A stretch of DNA of 64,000 nt from Amycolatopsis rifamycinica. GTDB lineage: Bacteria > Actinomycetota > Actinomycetes > Mycobacteriales > Pseudonocardiaceae. The notes beneath the pieces were generated by a model, which searched no databases, had not been told where the DNA came from, and saw nothing but the letters and a program-made list of their open reading frames with translations. How positions within the stretch are numbered: the first letter of the stretch is position 1; each line of letters opens with the position of its first letter. The stretch lies in NCBI RefSeq assembly GCF_000695625.1, contig NZ_JMQI01000006.1, forward strand, positions 1-64,000, written 5' to 3'. Positions 9,320 to 16,866 of this stretch are shown here, in pieces. Made by a program: the position numbers and the translations under genes.

Positions 9320-10078
9320 ATGAAGCACGACAACCCCGAGTTCGCCGCGATCGCCGAGCACGGCACCATCCTGCGTTGCCAGGTGGGGTCCGGCCTGCAC
9401 GGTACCGCCGTCGACGGTCAGGACGACCGCGACGAAATGGGGCTGTGCATCGAACCCGCCGAGTACGTTGCCGGGCTTCGGCGGTTCGAGCAGTACGTCT
9501 TCCGCACCCAGCCCGAGGGCGTGCGGTCCGGGCCCGGCGATCTGGACCTCATCGTCTACTCGCTGCGCAAGTGGATGCGCCTGGCGCTGACCGGGAATCC
9601 CACCATCCTGCTGCCGCTGTTCGTGCCCGACGCGGAAATCGTGTCCGTCACCGAGCTCGGCCACGAGCTGCGCGCCAACGCCGAGCGGATCGTCTCGCGG
9701 CAGGCCGGGCTGCGGTTCGCCGGGTACCTGCGGACCCAGCGCAACCGGATGCTCGAAGGGACGCTGAAGGTCAACCGGCCCGAGCTGATCGCGAAGTACG
9801 GCTTCGACACGAAGTACGCGATGCACATGGTCCGCCTGGGCGTGCAGGGCGTCGAACTGCTGGAGACCGGCCGGATGACGCTGCCGATCGCCGAGCCGTG
9901 GCTGACCTGGCTTCGTGATCTGCGTCGCGGGAAGCACACGCAGGACGAAGCCGTCGCCGCCGCGGCCGAGCTGGAAGACCGGCTCGACCGGCTGACCCGG
10001 GGCGCGTCGCCGCTGCCGGCAGAGCCCGACCGCGACTGGGCGAACCGGTGGCTGGTGCACGCCTACAAGTGGGCCTGA
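9320..10078 (+). CDS. Predicted nucleotidyltransferase (COG3541-like)
   Basis: The 252-residue protein carries a Pol-beta-type nucleotidyltransferase signature near the N-terminus: GSGLHGTAVDGQDDRDEMG, where the DDRD acidic cluster would bind metal. Later come LVYSLRKW-like and NPTILLPLF segments and the basic stretch RTQRNRMLEG, as in the COG3541 family of phages and actinobacteria, whose substrate is unknown. ATG 9320 was chosen because the upstream start at 9263 adds an Arg-rich tail outside the family. The last 16 bases overlap the end of menC. Confidence 0.75.
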   Translation: MKHDNPEFAAIAEHGTILRCQVGSGLHGTAVDGQDDRDEMGLCIEPAEYVAGLRRFEQYVFRTQPEGVRSGPGDLDLIVYSLRKWMRLALTGNPTILLPLFVPDAEIVSVTELGHELRANAERIVSRQAGLRFAGYLRTQRNRMLEGTLKVNRPELIAKYGFDTKYAMHMVRLGVQGVELLETGRMTLPIAEPWLTWLRDLRRGKHTQDEAVAAAAELEDRLDRLTRGASPLPAEPDRDWANRWLVHAYKWA

Positions 10079-10998
10079 CGCCGGACCCGGTTCAGCCGGT
10101 CTTCCCAGGCCGCCGCGATCCCGGGGCCTGCCGCGTACCCCTCGGCAGGTTCCGGGGCGGTGCGCGGCACCGGGAGGTAACCGTCCACAGGAGACAGTGA
10201 CGACGCGCAGACGTCGCCTTCCAGCAGCGAAAGTGTCCCGAGTCCACAAGCGAACTCCAACGACGGCAGGGCGCCCGCCAGCGCCAGCCCCGCCGCCAGG
10301 CCGACGCTCGTCTCCACCGCCGACGACACCACGCACGGCAGCCCGCACGCCTCGGCGACCTCCAGCGCCCGCCGGACGCCGCCCAGCGGGGCGACCTTAA
10401 GGACCGCGATGTCCGCCGCGCCGGCGACCGCCACCTTCAGCGGGTCCTCCGCGCGGCGGATCGACTCGTCGGCCGCGATCCGGACGTCCACCCGGCGCCG
10501 CACCGCGGCCAGGTCCTCGATCGACGGGCACGGCTGCTCCGCGTACTCCAGCCCGCCCGCCGCCTTGTCGAGGTCCGCGATCGCGCGCACCGCCGTGTCG
10601 ACGTCCCACGCCATGTTCGCGTCGACGCGGATCGCGCCGCCCGGGCCGAGCGCGTCGCGGACCGCCTCCACCCGCGCGCAGTCGTCGGCCAGGGAAACGC
10701 GCGGGTCGGCGACCTTCACCTTCGCCGTCCGGCAGCCGGAGGCGCGGACCAGTTCATGCGCTTTCGCCGGCTCGACCACCGGCACCGTCGTGTTCACCTC
10801 GACCCGGTCGCGGACCGGCGCGGGCCAGCCGGTTTCGGCCGCTTCCAGCGCCGCCCGCAGCCACGGCACGCTCTCGGCGTCGGAGTAGTCGGCGAACGGG
10901 CAGAACTCGCCCCAGCCCGCCGGGCCGCGCAGCAGCACGCCCTCACGGACGGTGATGCCGCGGAACCGGGTGCGCAGGGGGATCGCGTAGACCTTCAT
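10063..10998 (-). CDS. menC: o-Succinylbenzoate synthase MenC
   Basis: The 311-residue enolase-superfamily enzyme dehydrates SHCHC to o-succinylbenzoate in menaquinone synthesis. The TIM-barrel active-site elements are present: the KxK base motif in CRTAKVKVAD, metal ligands in RVDANMAWD, in EYAEQP and in RIAADES, and the second lysine in AVLKVAPLGG. Length matches actinobacterial MenC. No other men gene is adjacent. Promiscuous N-acylamino-acid racemase activity is known in this superfamily; the compact size favours MenC. Confidence 0.88.
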   Translation of the reverse strand: MKVYAIPLRTRFRGITVREGVLLRGPAGWGEFCPFADYSDAESVPWLRAALEAAETGWPAPVRDRVEVNTTVPVVEPAKAHELVRASGCRTAKVKVADPRVSLADDCARVEAVRDALGPGGAIRVDANMAWDVDTAVRAIADLDKAAGGLEYAEQPCPSIEDLAAVRRRVDVRIAADESIRRAEDPLKVAVAGAADIAVLKVAPLGGVRRALEVAEACGLPCVVSSAVETSVGLAAGLALAGALPSLEFACGLGTLSLLEGDVCASSLSPVDGYLPVPRTAPEPAEGYAAGPGIAAAWEDRLNRVRRQAHL

Positions 10999-11041
10999 CG
11001 ACGCCGATCATGCCACCGTGCCGGGTTCCGCAAACAGGTGC

Positions 11042-11908
11042 CTAGCTGCGCTTTTCCGGCAAGGACTGTCTTGTGCCCGGCGTGACTCCCAGCAGGTCGG
11101 CGAGGCATTCGGCGTTGCGGGGAGCCTCGACTTTGACGTCGTTGTCGAAGTAGACGTGCACGTCCCGCCGCCCGTCGTCGTGCCAGGCCCGGATCTTGTC
11201 GGCCCACTTGCGCAGGGCTTGGTCGGAGTAGCCGCTGACGTAGAGTTCTTCGTCGCCGTGCAGCCGGACGTAGGCGAAGTCGGCGGTCTGGTCCTCGAGG
11301 AACGGCCACTTCCCGGCGGTATCGGCGACGACGAGGGCGATGCCGTGCGCGCTGAGCAGCTCCTTGGCGGCGGGCTCGGCGAAGCTCGGGTGCCGGACTT
11401 CCAGGGCGTGCTGCAAGGGCTTCCGGGGGCCGGCCTCGAGGTAGGGCACGCCCTTGAGCTTGTCGTCGTGCTTGGTGGCCAGCTGGGCGGCGTCGGTGGT
11501 GGTGCGCGGGAGCAGGGCGAAGAAGTTCTCGAGCCGATCGGCATCGAAGGCGAGCCTCGGAGGCAGTTGCCAGAGGAAGGGGCCGAGTTTCGCACCGAGG
11601 GCGAGGACACCGGAGGCGTAGAAGTTCGCCAGGGCGGTCTCGACGTCACGAAGCTGCTTCATGTGGGTGATGAAGCGCCCACCTTTGACGGCGAAGCGAA
11701 AGTCGGCGGGCGTCTCTTCGAACCAGGCGCGGTACCGCTCGGGGCGCTGGAGGGAGTAGAAGGAGCCGTTGATTTCGACGGCGTTCATCCGCCGCGAGAG
11801 GTATTCGAGCTCCCGTCGTTGTGCGAGCCCGGGTGGGTAGAACACCCCGCGCCACGGGGGATAACGCCACCCAGAGGTCCCGATCCGGATCTCGGCGATC
11901 GTTCTCAC
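11042..11908 (-). CDS. DUF72 family protein (YecE-like)
   Basis: The 288-residue protein has DUF72 hallmarks: RIGTSGWRYPPWRGVFYP at the N-terminus, NAVEINGSFYSLQRPERYRAW, FRFAVKGGRFITHMKQL, LGPFLWQLPP, EVRHPSF and YVRLHGDEELY. The family adopts a TIM barrel of unknown activity. GTG 11908 follows GAAGGCGG; upstream in-frame starts add Arg/Pro-rich residues with no family match. It lies alone on this strand, with a repeat-rich 640-base gap upstream. Confidence 0.88.
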   Translation of the reverse strand: MRTIAEIRIGTSGWRYPPWRGVFYPPGLAQRRELEYLSRRMNAVEINGSFYSLQRPERYRAWFEETPADFRFAVKGGRFITHMKQLRDVETALANFYASGVLALGAKLGPFLWQLPPRLAFDADRLENFFALLPRTTTDAAQLATKHDDKLKGVPYLEAGPRKPLQHALEVRHPSFAEPAAKELLSAHGIALVVADTAGKWPFLEDQTADFAYVRLHGDEELYVSGYSDQALRKWADKIRAWHDDGRRDVHVYFDNDVKVEAPRNAECLADLLGVTPGTRQSLPEKRS

Positions 11909-12115
11909 CCGCCTTCCCGTTCCCGCGAGAGGTGGTTCCCGTTCGGCTGGACGGCCAAACGCGGGGGCGGTCGGACGGGTGGACCGGGGGTTGGGACAAG
12001 TGACCTGGGTTTGCCGTCCTTGGGTATTTTTGGTGGGACGACTGTCCTCGCCGGACGGGCAGGCTCCGGGATGGCCTTGGGGACGCTTTTGGCTCACGTT
12101 CGCGTTGGGGTCGCC

Positions 12116-12255
12116 GGGTGGTCATCCCGTCGCCTGGGCGAGGCCTATCACTTTGAGCCAGGCCCGCAAGGTTGCGCTGGTGGCTTGCCGTGGTCTGTGG
12201 GTTGCGGGCCTGGCTCAAAGTGATTTGACGGCCTCAGGCGACGGGATGACCACCC
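12116..12255. repeat. Large two-step inverted repeat (140 bp)
   Basis: Two nested pairs of perfect 21-base arms are present. The outer pair is 12116-12136 (begins GGGTGGTCATCC) with 12235-12255. The inner pair is 12149-12169 (begins CACTTTGAGCC) with 12202-12222. Equal 12-base stretches that mostly do not pair separate the two steps on each side, and the loop is 32 bases. It contains no transposase. It lies in the 638-base gap between the DUF72 start and the DUF4253 stop. It could be a small non-autonomous mobile repeat, a transcription barrier or a structured RNA. In 11909-12115 I see no feature beyond space for the DUF72 promoter. Confidence 0.85.
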
Positions 12256-12546
12256 AGCTCTTTTGGATGGCCGGGCCGCCGGCCCTCGCTCACCGCCGGC
12301 TCTGGCTCACCACCTGCTCTGGCTTGCCGGGTGCGCCTCGGCCGCCGGCGGTGGCCTCGGCTGAGGCTGCTGGCCTGGGCTGCCAGCCCCACCCCGCCGG
12401 CCGCCGGTCTGGCCCGCCGCCCCGGCCCGCCAGCCCCGGCCCAGCCCGCCCGTCCCGGTCTGGCCCGCCGCGCGGCCCCGGCCCGCCCCCCCGGCCCAGC
12501 CCGCCAGCCCCGGCGCGCCCGGCCCACCGGCCCAACCCGGCCGTCC
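12256..12546. other. C-rich low-complexity intergenic DNA
   Basis: The stretch is dominated on the + strand by degenerate repeats of GGCCCGCC, CCAGCCCCGGCC and GGTCTGGCCCGCC. No frame gives recognisable protein; the long open frames are a product of composition. It may be an expanded simple-sequence tract next to the inverted repeat. Confidence 0.55.
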
Positions 12547-13308
12547 TCACGCCCAGGAAAACCTCCAATGCCGCGACTGAACCAGCCCCGATGCGTACTC
12601 CCGCAGGTTCCCCGGCTGCCCGGCGAAGGTGGGCAAACTGAACGCCCGGTGCTCCGCGGCCACCGTCAGCGCGCGGGCCTGGTTGCGCGGTGGGGCCGCC
12701 ACCGACAGCTCGATCGCGTCGAACCCCAGCACCACCAGTGTTGCCCCGAACCTGTCCTCCCAGCTGCGCAGCACCGCCGACAGCTCTGCCACCTGGTCCG
12801 TGTACTTGATCATTCCCGTCCAGCCCAGCAGCGCCGGGATGTCGGCCGGGCGCTCGGTCTGCACCAGGCCGAGCCGGTGGGGGGCGCGCGTGGCCAGGAT
12901 CGAGCCCGTGTTGCCCGCCTCCGCCAAGGGGTCCGACCTGCGGGGGCTGCGCTTGGCCAGACCCGGGAACCGTGCGCCGAACGGGCGCAGGCACGCGCCG
13001 TCGCAGCAGGAGGTGTCCCACCAGCGGGACAGGGCTCCTGCGGGGTCCGCCGTGGCCACGCGGTGGCCCGCTGGGGCCAGCCTGCCTCGGTCGTCGATCC
13101 AGTCTTCGCCGTTCGCCGCGAAACGCTGGTCGTGGGGGATCAGCACCGGCCAGAGCCCGGACCGCTCGAACTCGGCCACGCAGCCGAGGTAGCGCTCGGG
13201 CCGGGTCAGCGGGAGGTCGGACACCCACAGCCGGCCGTGCCAGGACCCCGGTGGCAGGGTCTGGACCGGCGGCGCGGGCGTACCGGGGCGGAGCGGTGCG
13301 ATCGTCAT
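12547..13308 (-). CDS. DUF4253-domain protein
   Basis: The 253-residue protein matches the DUF4253 pattern: WVSDLPLTRPERYLGCVAEFERSGLWPVLIPHD in the first third, then GWTGMIKYTDQVAELSAVLRSWEDRFGATLVVLGFDAIELSVAAPP and a C-terminal AEHRAFSLPTFAGQPGNLREYASGL. The family is cytoplasmic and of unknown function, sometimes found near toxin or immunity genes. ATG 13308 follows GAGGGG by 6 bases. Two LexA-type boxes lie upstream, suggesting DNA-damage induction. Confidence 0.8.
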   Translation of the reverse strand: MTIAPLRPGTPAPPVQTLPPGSWHGRLWVSDLPLTRPERYLGCVAEFERSGLWPVLIPHDQRFAANGEDWIDDRGRLAPAGHRVATADPAGALSRWWDTSCCDGACLRPFGARFPGLAKRSPRRSDPLAEAGNTGSILATRAPHRLGLVQTERPADIPALLGWTGMIKYTDQVAELSAVLRSWEDRFGATLVVLGFDAIELSVAAPPRNQARALTVAAEHRAFSLPTFAGQPGNLREYASGLVQSRHWRFSWA

Positions 13309-13319
13309 GGACGTCCCCT

Positions 13320-13360
13320 CGAACTTGTGTTCGGTTGCTGCATCTCGAACAGTAGTTCGA
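13320..13360 (-). promoter_or_regulatory. Two LexA-type SOS boxes upstream of the DUF4253 gene
   Basis: Two palindromes of the form CGAAC-N4-GTTCG lie 26 bases apart: CGAACTTGTGTTCG at 13320-13333 and TCGAACAGTAGTTCGA at 13345-13360. The second is an exact fit to the actinobacterial/Bacillus LexA consensus TCGAAC-N4-GTTCGA. On the minus strand a possible -10 (TACTGT) lies inside the second box with TGGAAA 17 bases upstream. Repression by LexA is inferred from the motif and position. Confidence 0.75.
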
Positions 13361-13602
13361 GGGTCCGACAATTTCCAGCGTTCCGGCCGCTCATCCGTTC
13401 GAGTGAATCAACAAACATGCAGGTCAGAGCGTCGCTGGGACACCTGTGACACAAGATGTTTCTGAGGTGCGCCACTGCGCCGAAGGGGTGGCGCAGACGA
13501 CACGAGACGATCCCGACAGAACGGTCACCTGTGCGGATCTTGCTTAGCCGGTGATCCGTTGCCAGGCTTCCCACACGATCAAGACGACGCCGGAGGGGGT
13601 GT

Positions 13603-15750
13603 ATGGAGTTCCACGTGCTCGGCCCGGTCGAGGTGGTGGTCGCGGGCGGCGCGGCCGGCCTCGGCGGCCCGAAACCGCGCACCCTGCTCGCCCTGCTGGC
13701 CGTCAACGCGGGGCACGTGGTCCCGCTGGAGCAGCTGATCGACGCGGTCTGGGGCGAAGCACCCCCGGAACAGGCGCGCGCCGCCGTCTACACCTACGTC
13801 TCCACCCTGCGCCGGGCGCTCGCCGACGGCGGTGATCCCGAGGTCATCGCGCGCAGCGGTGGCGGTTACCGGCTGGCCGTCGATCTCGATCAGGTCGACC
13901 TGCACATCTTCGTCCGGGAGACGTCGGCGGGCCGCCGGGCCAAAGCCGCCGGGGAACCCGCACGGGCGATCGCCCACCTCCGGCAGGCGCTCGCGGTGTG
14001 GCGAGGGCCCGCGCTCGGCGGCACGCAGGGCAGGTGGGCCGAGAACGAACGCGCCCGGCTGGAGGAACTGCGGATCGCCGCGCTGGAGGACCGCGTCGAC
14101 GTCGAGCTGGAGACCGGTGCCGGCGAGTCGCTCGTCCCGGAGCTGACCTCGGCCGTCTCCGAACACCCGCTGCGTGAACGGCTGCGGGCCCAGCTCATGC
14201 TCGCCCTGCACCAGAGCGGCCGCCGGGCCGACGCGCTCGCCTGCTACCAGGACGGGCGGAACACGCTGCTCGCCGAACTCGGCCTGGAGCCCGGCCCGGT
14301 GCTGCTCGCCGCCCACGAGCGCGTCCTGCGTGACGAACCCGGGACGCCGGCGGCCCGGCCCGGGAGCGAACCGCGCGTCCCGGCGCCGAGCCAGCTCCCG
14401 TTCGACATCGCCGACTTCACCGGCCGCGCGCACGAGGTGGCGGAGCTGACGCGGTGGCTGTCCGCCGAAGGGGCCCGCGGGTCACGGCTGTGCGCGGTCT
14501 ACGGCAAACCCGGCGCGGGCAAGAGCACGGTCGCCGCGCACGTCGCGCACCGCGTCCGGGAGCAGTTCCCCGACGGCCAGCTCTACGCCTCGCTGCGCGG
14601 GGTGCAGGCCGTCCGCGCCGATCCGGCCGAGGTGCTGGCGGGCTTCCTGCGCGCGCTGGGCGTGGCCGAGGGGGACATCCCCGCGCGGCTGGAGGAACGC
14701 GGCCAGCTGTACCGCACGCTGCTCGCCGACCGGCGCATCCTCGTGGTGCTCGACGACGCGTCCGACGAACGCCAGGTCCGCCCGCTGCTGCCCGGCGGCC
14801 ACACCTGCGCGGCCCTGGTGACCAGCCGGGAACGCCTCGGCGCCCTCGGCGGCGCGGCCCACCTGCACCTGCCCGTGCTGGACGAAGCGGAAGCCCTGGA
14901 CCTCCTGGGCCGGGTCATCGGCGACGCCAGGGCGGCCGAGCAGCCCGAAGCCGCCCGCGAGCTGGTGCGCCTGTGCGGCAACCTGCCGCTCGCCGTGCGG
15001 ATCGCCGGCGGGCGCCTCGCGGCCCGGCCGCAGTGGAAGGTCGGCCGGCTCACCGAGCGCCTTCGCGGGCAGCACCGGATCCTGCAGGAGCTCACCCTCG
15101 GCGACCTCGAGGTGCGCGGCAGTTTCGCGCTCAGCTACGACGGCTTGGCCGACCGCGAACGGACCGCGTTGCGCAGGCTCGGCCTCCTCGACGTCTCCTC
15201 GTTCGGGGCGTGGGTGGTGGCGCCCCTGCTCGGTTGCGACGGCGACGAAGCGGAGGAGGTGGTCGAGCGGCTCGTCGACGCCCAGCTGCTCGATGTGTCC
15301 ACTGTGGACGACGACGGCGGCGCGCTGCGGTACCGGATCCACGACCTGACGCGGGCCTTCGCCCGGGAACGCGGGGAGGCGGAGGAGACCGAGGACGAGG
15401 TCAAGGCGTCGGCCGAGCGGGCCGCCGAGTGCTGGCTCGGGCTCGTCGAGCTCGCGGGCCGCCGGGCGCCGCACGCGCCCGCCGAGGGGCAGCGCGCCGG
15501 CCCGCTACCTGGCACCGGCGCGGATCGGCGAAATCCTGGCCGACCCGGAGGCGTGGTTCGACGCCGAGCAGACCGGACTGGTCGGGGTGGTCGAGCGCGT
15601 CAGCGGGCTGGACCTCACCGACGTCGCCACCCGGCTCGCCGCGGCGTTGTGCTCGTCGGTGTTCGCCGTGCGCAACCTGTTCGGGCAGTGGTGGCGCACG
15701 CACAACGCCGCGCTCGCGGCCGCGCGCCGGACCGGCGACCGCACCGGTGA
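13603..15750 (+). CDS. AfsR/SARP-type regulator, N-terminal part of a frameshifted gene
   Basis: This frame encodes an OmpR-type winged helix (about 1-95; LGGPKPRTLLALLAVNAG), a bacterial transcriptional activation domain (about 100-245) and an NB-ARC/AP-ATPase with P-loop GKPGAGKST and Walker B RRILVVLDDASD. After about residue 628 the reading becomes Arg/Gly-rich nonsense. The expected continuation (SAPARYLAPARIGEILADPEAWF) is in the +1 frame, so the gene is broken at the GGGG run 15486-15489. Removing one G gives a 1016-residue AfsR-like protein ending at 16654. ATG 13603 follows GGAGGGGG. AfsR-like regulators control secondary metabolism; no target is evident here. As given, this product lacks its TPR domain. 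Confidence 0.8.
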   Translation: MEFHVLGPVEVVVAGGAAGLGGPKPRTLLALLAVNAGHVVPLEQLIDAVWGEAPPEQARAAVYTYVSTLRRALADGGDPEVIARSGGGYRLAVDLDQVDLHIFVRETSAGRRAKAAGEPARAIAHLRQALAVWRGPALGGTQGRWAENERARLEELRIAALEDRVDVELETGAGESLVPELTSAVSEHPLRERLRAQLMLALHQSGRRADALACYQDGRNTLLAELGLEPGPVLLAAHERVLRDEPGTPAARPGSEPRVPAPSQLPFDIADFTGRAHEVAELTRWLSAEGARGSRLCAVYGKPGAGKSTVAAHVAHRVREQFPDGQLYASLRGVQAVRADPAEVLAGFLRALGVAEGDIPARLEERGQLYRTLLADRRILVVLDDASDERQVRPLLPGGHTCAALVTSRERLGALGGAAHLHLPVLDEAEALDLLGRVIGDARAAEQPEAARELVRLCGNLPLAVRIAGGRLAARPQWKVGRLTERLRGQHRILQELTLGDLEVRGSFALSYDGLADRERTALRRLGLLDVSSFGAWVVAPLLGCDGDEAEEVVERLVDAQLLDVSTVDDDGGALRYRIHDLTRAFARERGEAEETEDEVKASAERAAECWLGLVELAGRRAPHAPAEGQRAGPLPGTGADRRNPGRPGGVVRRRADRTGRGGRARQRAGPHRRRHPARRGVVLVGVRRAQPVRAVVAHAQRRARGRAPDRRPHR

Positions 15751-16654
15751 GGCGCGGCTGCTCTCGGGTCTGGGCTGGCTGCGCTACGAGCAAGACCGCT
15801 TCGACGAGTCGATCGCCTACCACGAGCAGGCCCTCGCCGCCTACGAGCTGGCCGGCGACCGGCGCGGGCAGGCCATGAGCCGGCTCGACCTCAGCGTCGT
15901 GCAGTGCGAGTACGGCCAGTTCGCCCAGGCCCGCCGCTCACTCGACCTCGCCCTGCCCGAACTGCGGGAGCTGGGCGAGGAACAGGCGGAGGTCCAGGCA
16001 CTGCACGGGCTCGGCCGCGTCCTCACCGAGCAGGGCGAACTGGACGAGGCCCTGGTGGTCGCCGAACTCGCCCTCGCGGGTCACGCGACGACGGGCGACG
16101 GCGGCAGCCGCGCGCTCGCCCTGCGCTCCGTGGGCCTCGTGCACCGCGCCGCCGGACGGCTCGCCGAGGCGGCCCGGTGCAGCCAGGAAGCGGTGGATCT
16201 GCTGCGCACCGCCAACGACCCGCTGATGTCCGCCTACGCCGTGCAGTCGCTCGCCAAGGTCCGTATCCGCCAGGGCCGCGGCGACGAGGTGCGCGAGGCG
16301 ATGCTCGCCTGCCTCACCACGTGCCACCAGATGCAAGACGGCTTCGGGCAGGGGCTGATGCTGCGCACCCTGGGCGAACTGGAGCTCGCCGCCGGACGGC
16401 TCCTGGACGCGCGCGCCCACCTGGAGCGGTCCGTCCAGTGGTGGGACGCGCTGATGCTCCCGGTGTGGCGGGCACGGACCCTCCGTGATCTCGCCACGAC
16501 CCTCGACGCCCTCGGCGAGACCGCCGCCGCCGAAGCGGCGTGGACGGAGGCCGTGGGCATTTTCCGGCTGCACGGCAGCAGGGAGGCGCGGGAGCCCCGG
16601 CCGGTGCTCCGGCTCTCGAACCCGGTTCAGGGCTTTCCTTCCGCCCGGCGCTGA
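15587..16654 (+). CDS. C-terminal TPR part of the frameshifted AfsR-like regulator
   Basis: This is the +1 continuation of the gene starting at 13603; its own ATG/GTG is probably not used. It encodes tetratricopeptide repeats typical of AfsR family C-termini: RTGDRTGEARLLSGLGWLRYEQDRFDESIAYHEQAL, then further helices of the same kind (RRGQAMSRLDLSVVQCEYGQFAQAR and GGSRALALRSVGLVHRAAGRLAEA). The open frame extends back past 15482, as expected if it was once fused to the upstream frame. It is either the tail of a recent pseudogene or of an intact gene with a one-base sequence error. Confidence 0.7.
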   Translation: MVERVSGLDLTDVATRLAAALCSSVFAVRNLFGQWWRTHNAALAAARRTGDRTGEARLLSGLGWLRYEQDRFDESIAYHEQALAAYELAGDRRGQAMSRLDLSVVQCEYGQFAQARRSLDLALPELRELGEEQAEVQALHGLGRVLTEQGELDEALVVAELALAGHATTGDGGSRALALRSVGLVHRAAGRLAEAARCSQEAVDLLRTANDPLMSAYAVQSLAKVRIRQGRGDEVREAMLACLTTCHQMQDGFGQGLMLRTLGELELAAGRLLDARAHLERSVQWWDALMLPVWRARTLRDLATTLDALGETAAAEAAWTEAVGIFRLHGSREAREPRPVLRLSNPVQGFPSARR

Positions 16655-16770
16655 TCGGGGATTTCCGCTGGTCAGCGGTTCAAAAACGGATTTTTAGGTT
16701 TCTTTGATCTCCGCGGGGGAGGCTTCCTCGGCTGGAGCAACCAGCTCACAGGTTGCCGACCGCTGGGGGT

Positions 16771-16811
16771 AAGGGTGAGGGCCACGTCGAGGGGGCGTGG
16801 CCCTCACCCTT
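16771..16811. terminator. Bidirectional terminator hairpin
   Basis: A perfect 16-bp stem (AAGGGTGAGGGCCACG at 16771-16786 with its complement at 16796-16811) has a 9-base loop. It lies between the convergent AfsR-like gene and the XPB helicase gene. There is no clear T run on either side, so it may rely on stem strength alone. Confidence 0.7.
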
Positions 16812-16866
16812 GTGCGGCGGTCTTCACCACTTGTCCACAGTGGAGCGCAGGGACCCGCCTGTCGGC

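Noticed and set aside
12116..12255. Insertion sequence
   Set aside because: No transposase frame and no clear target duplication at the edges; described only as an inverted repeat.
12256..13228. Long minus-strand open frame across the low-complexity tract
   Set aside because: It is an antisense/out-of-frame shadow of the DUF4253 gene extended by GC bias.
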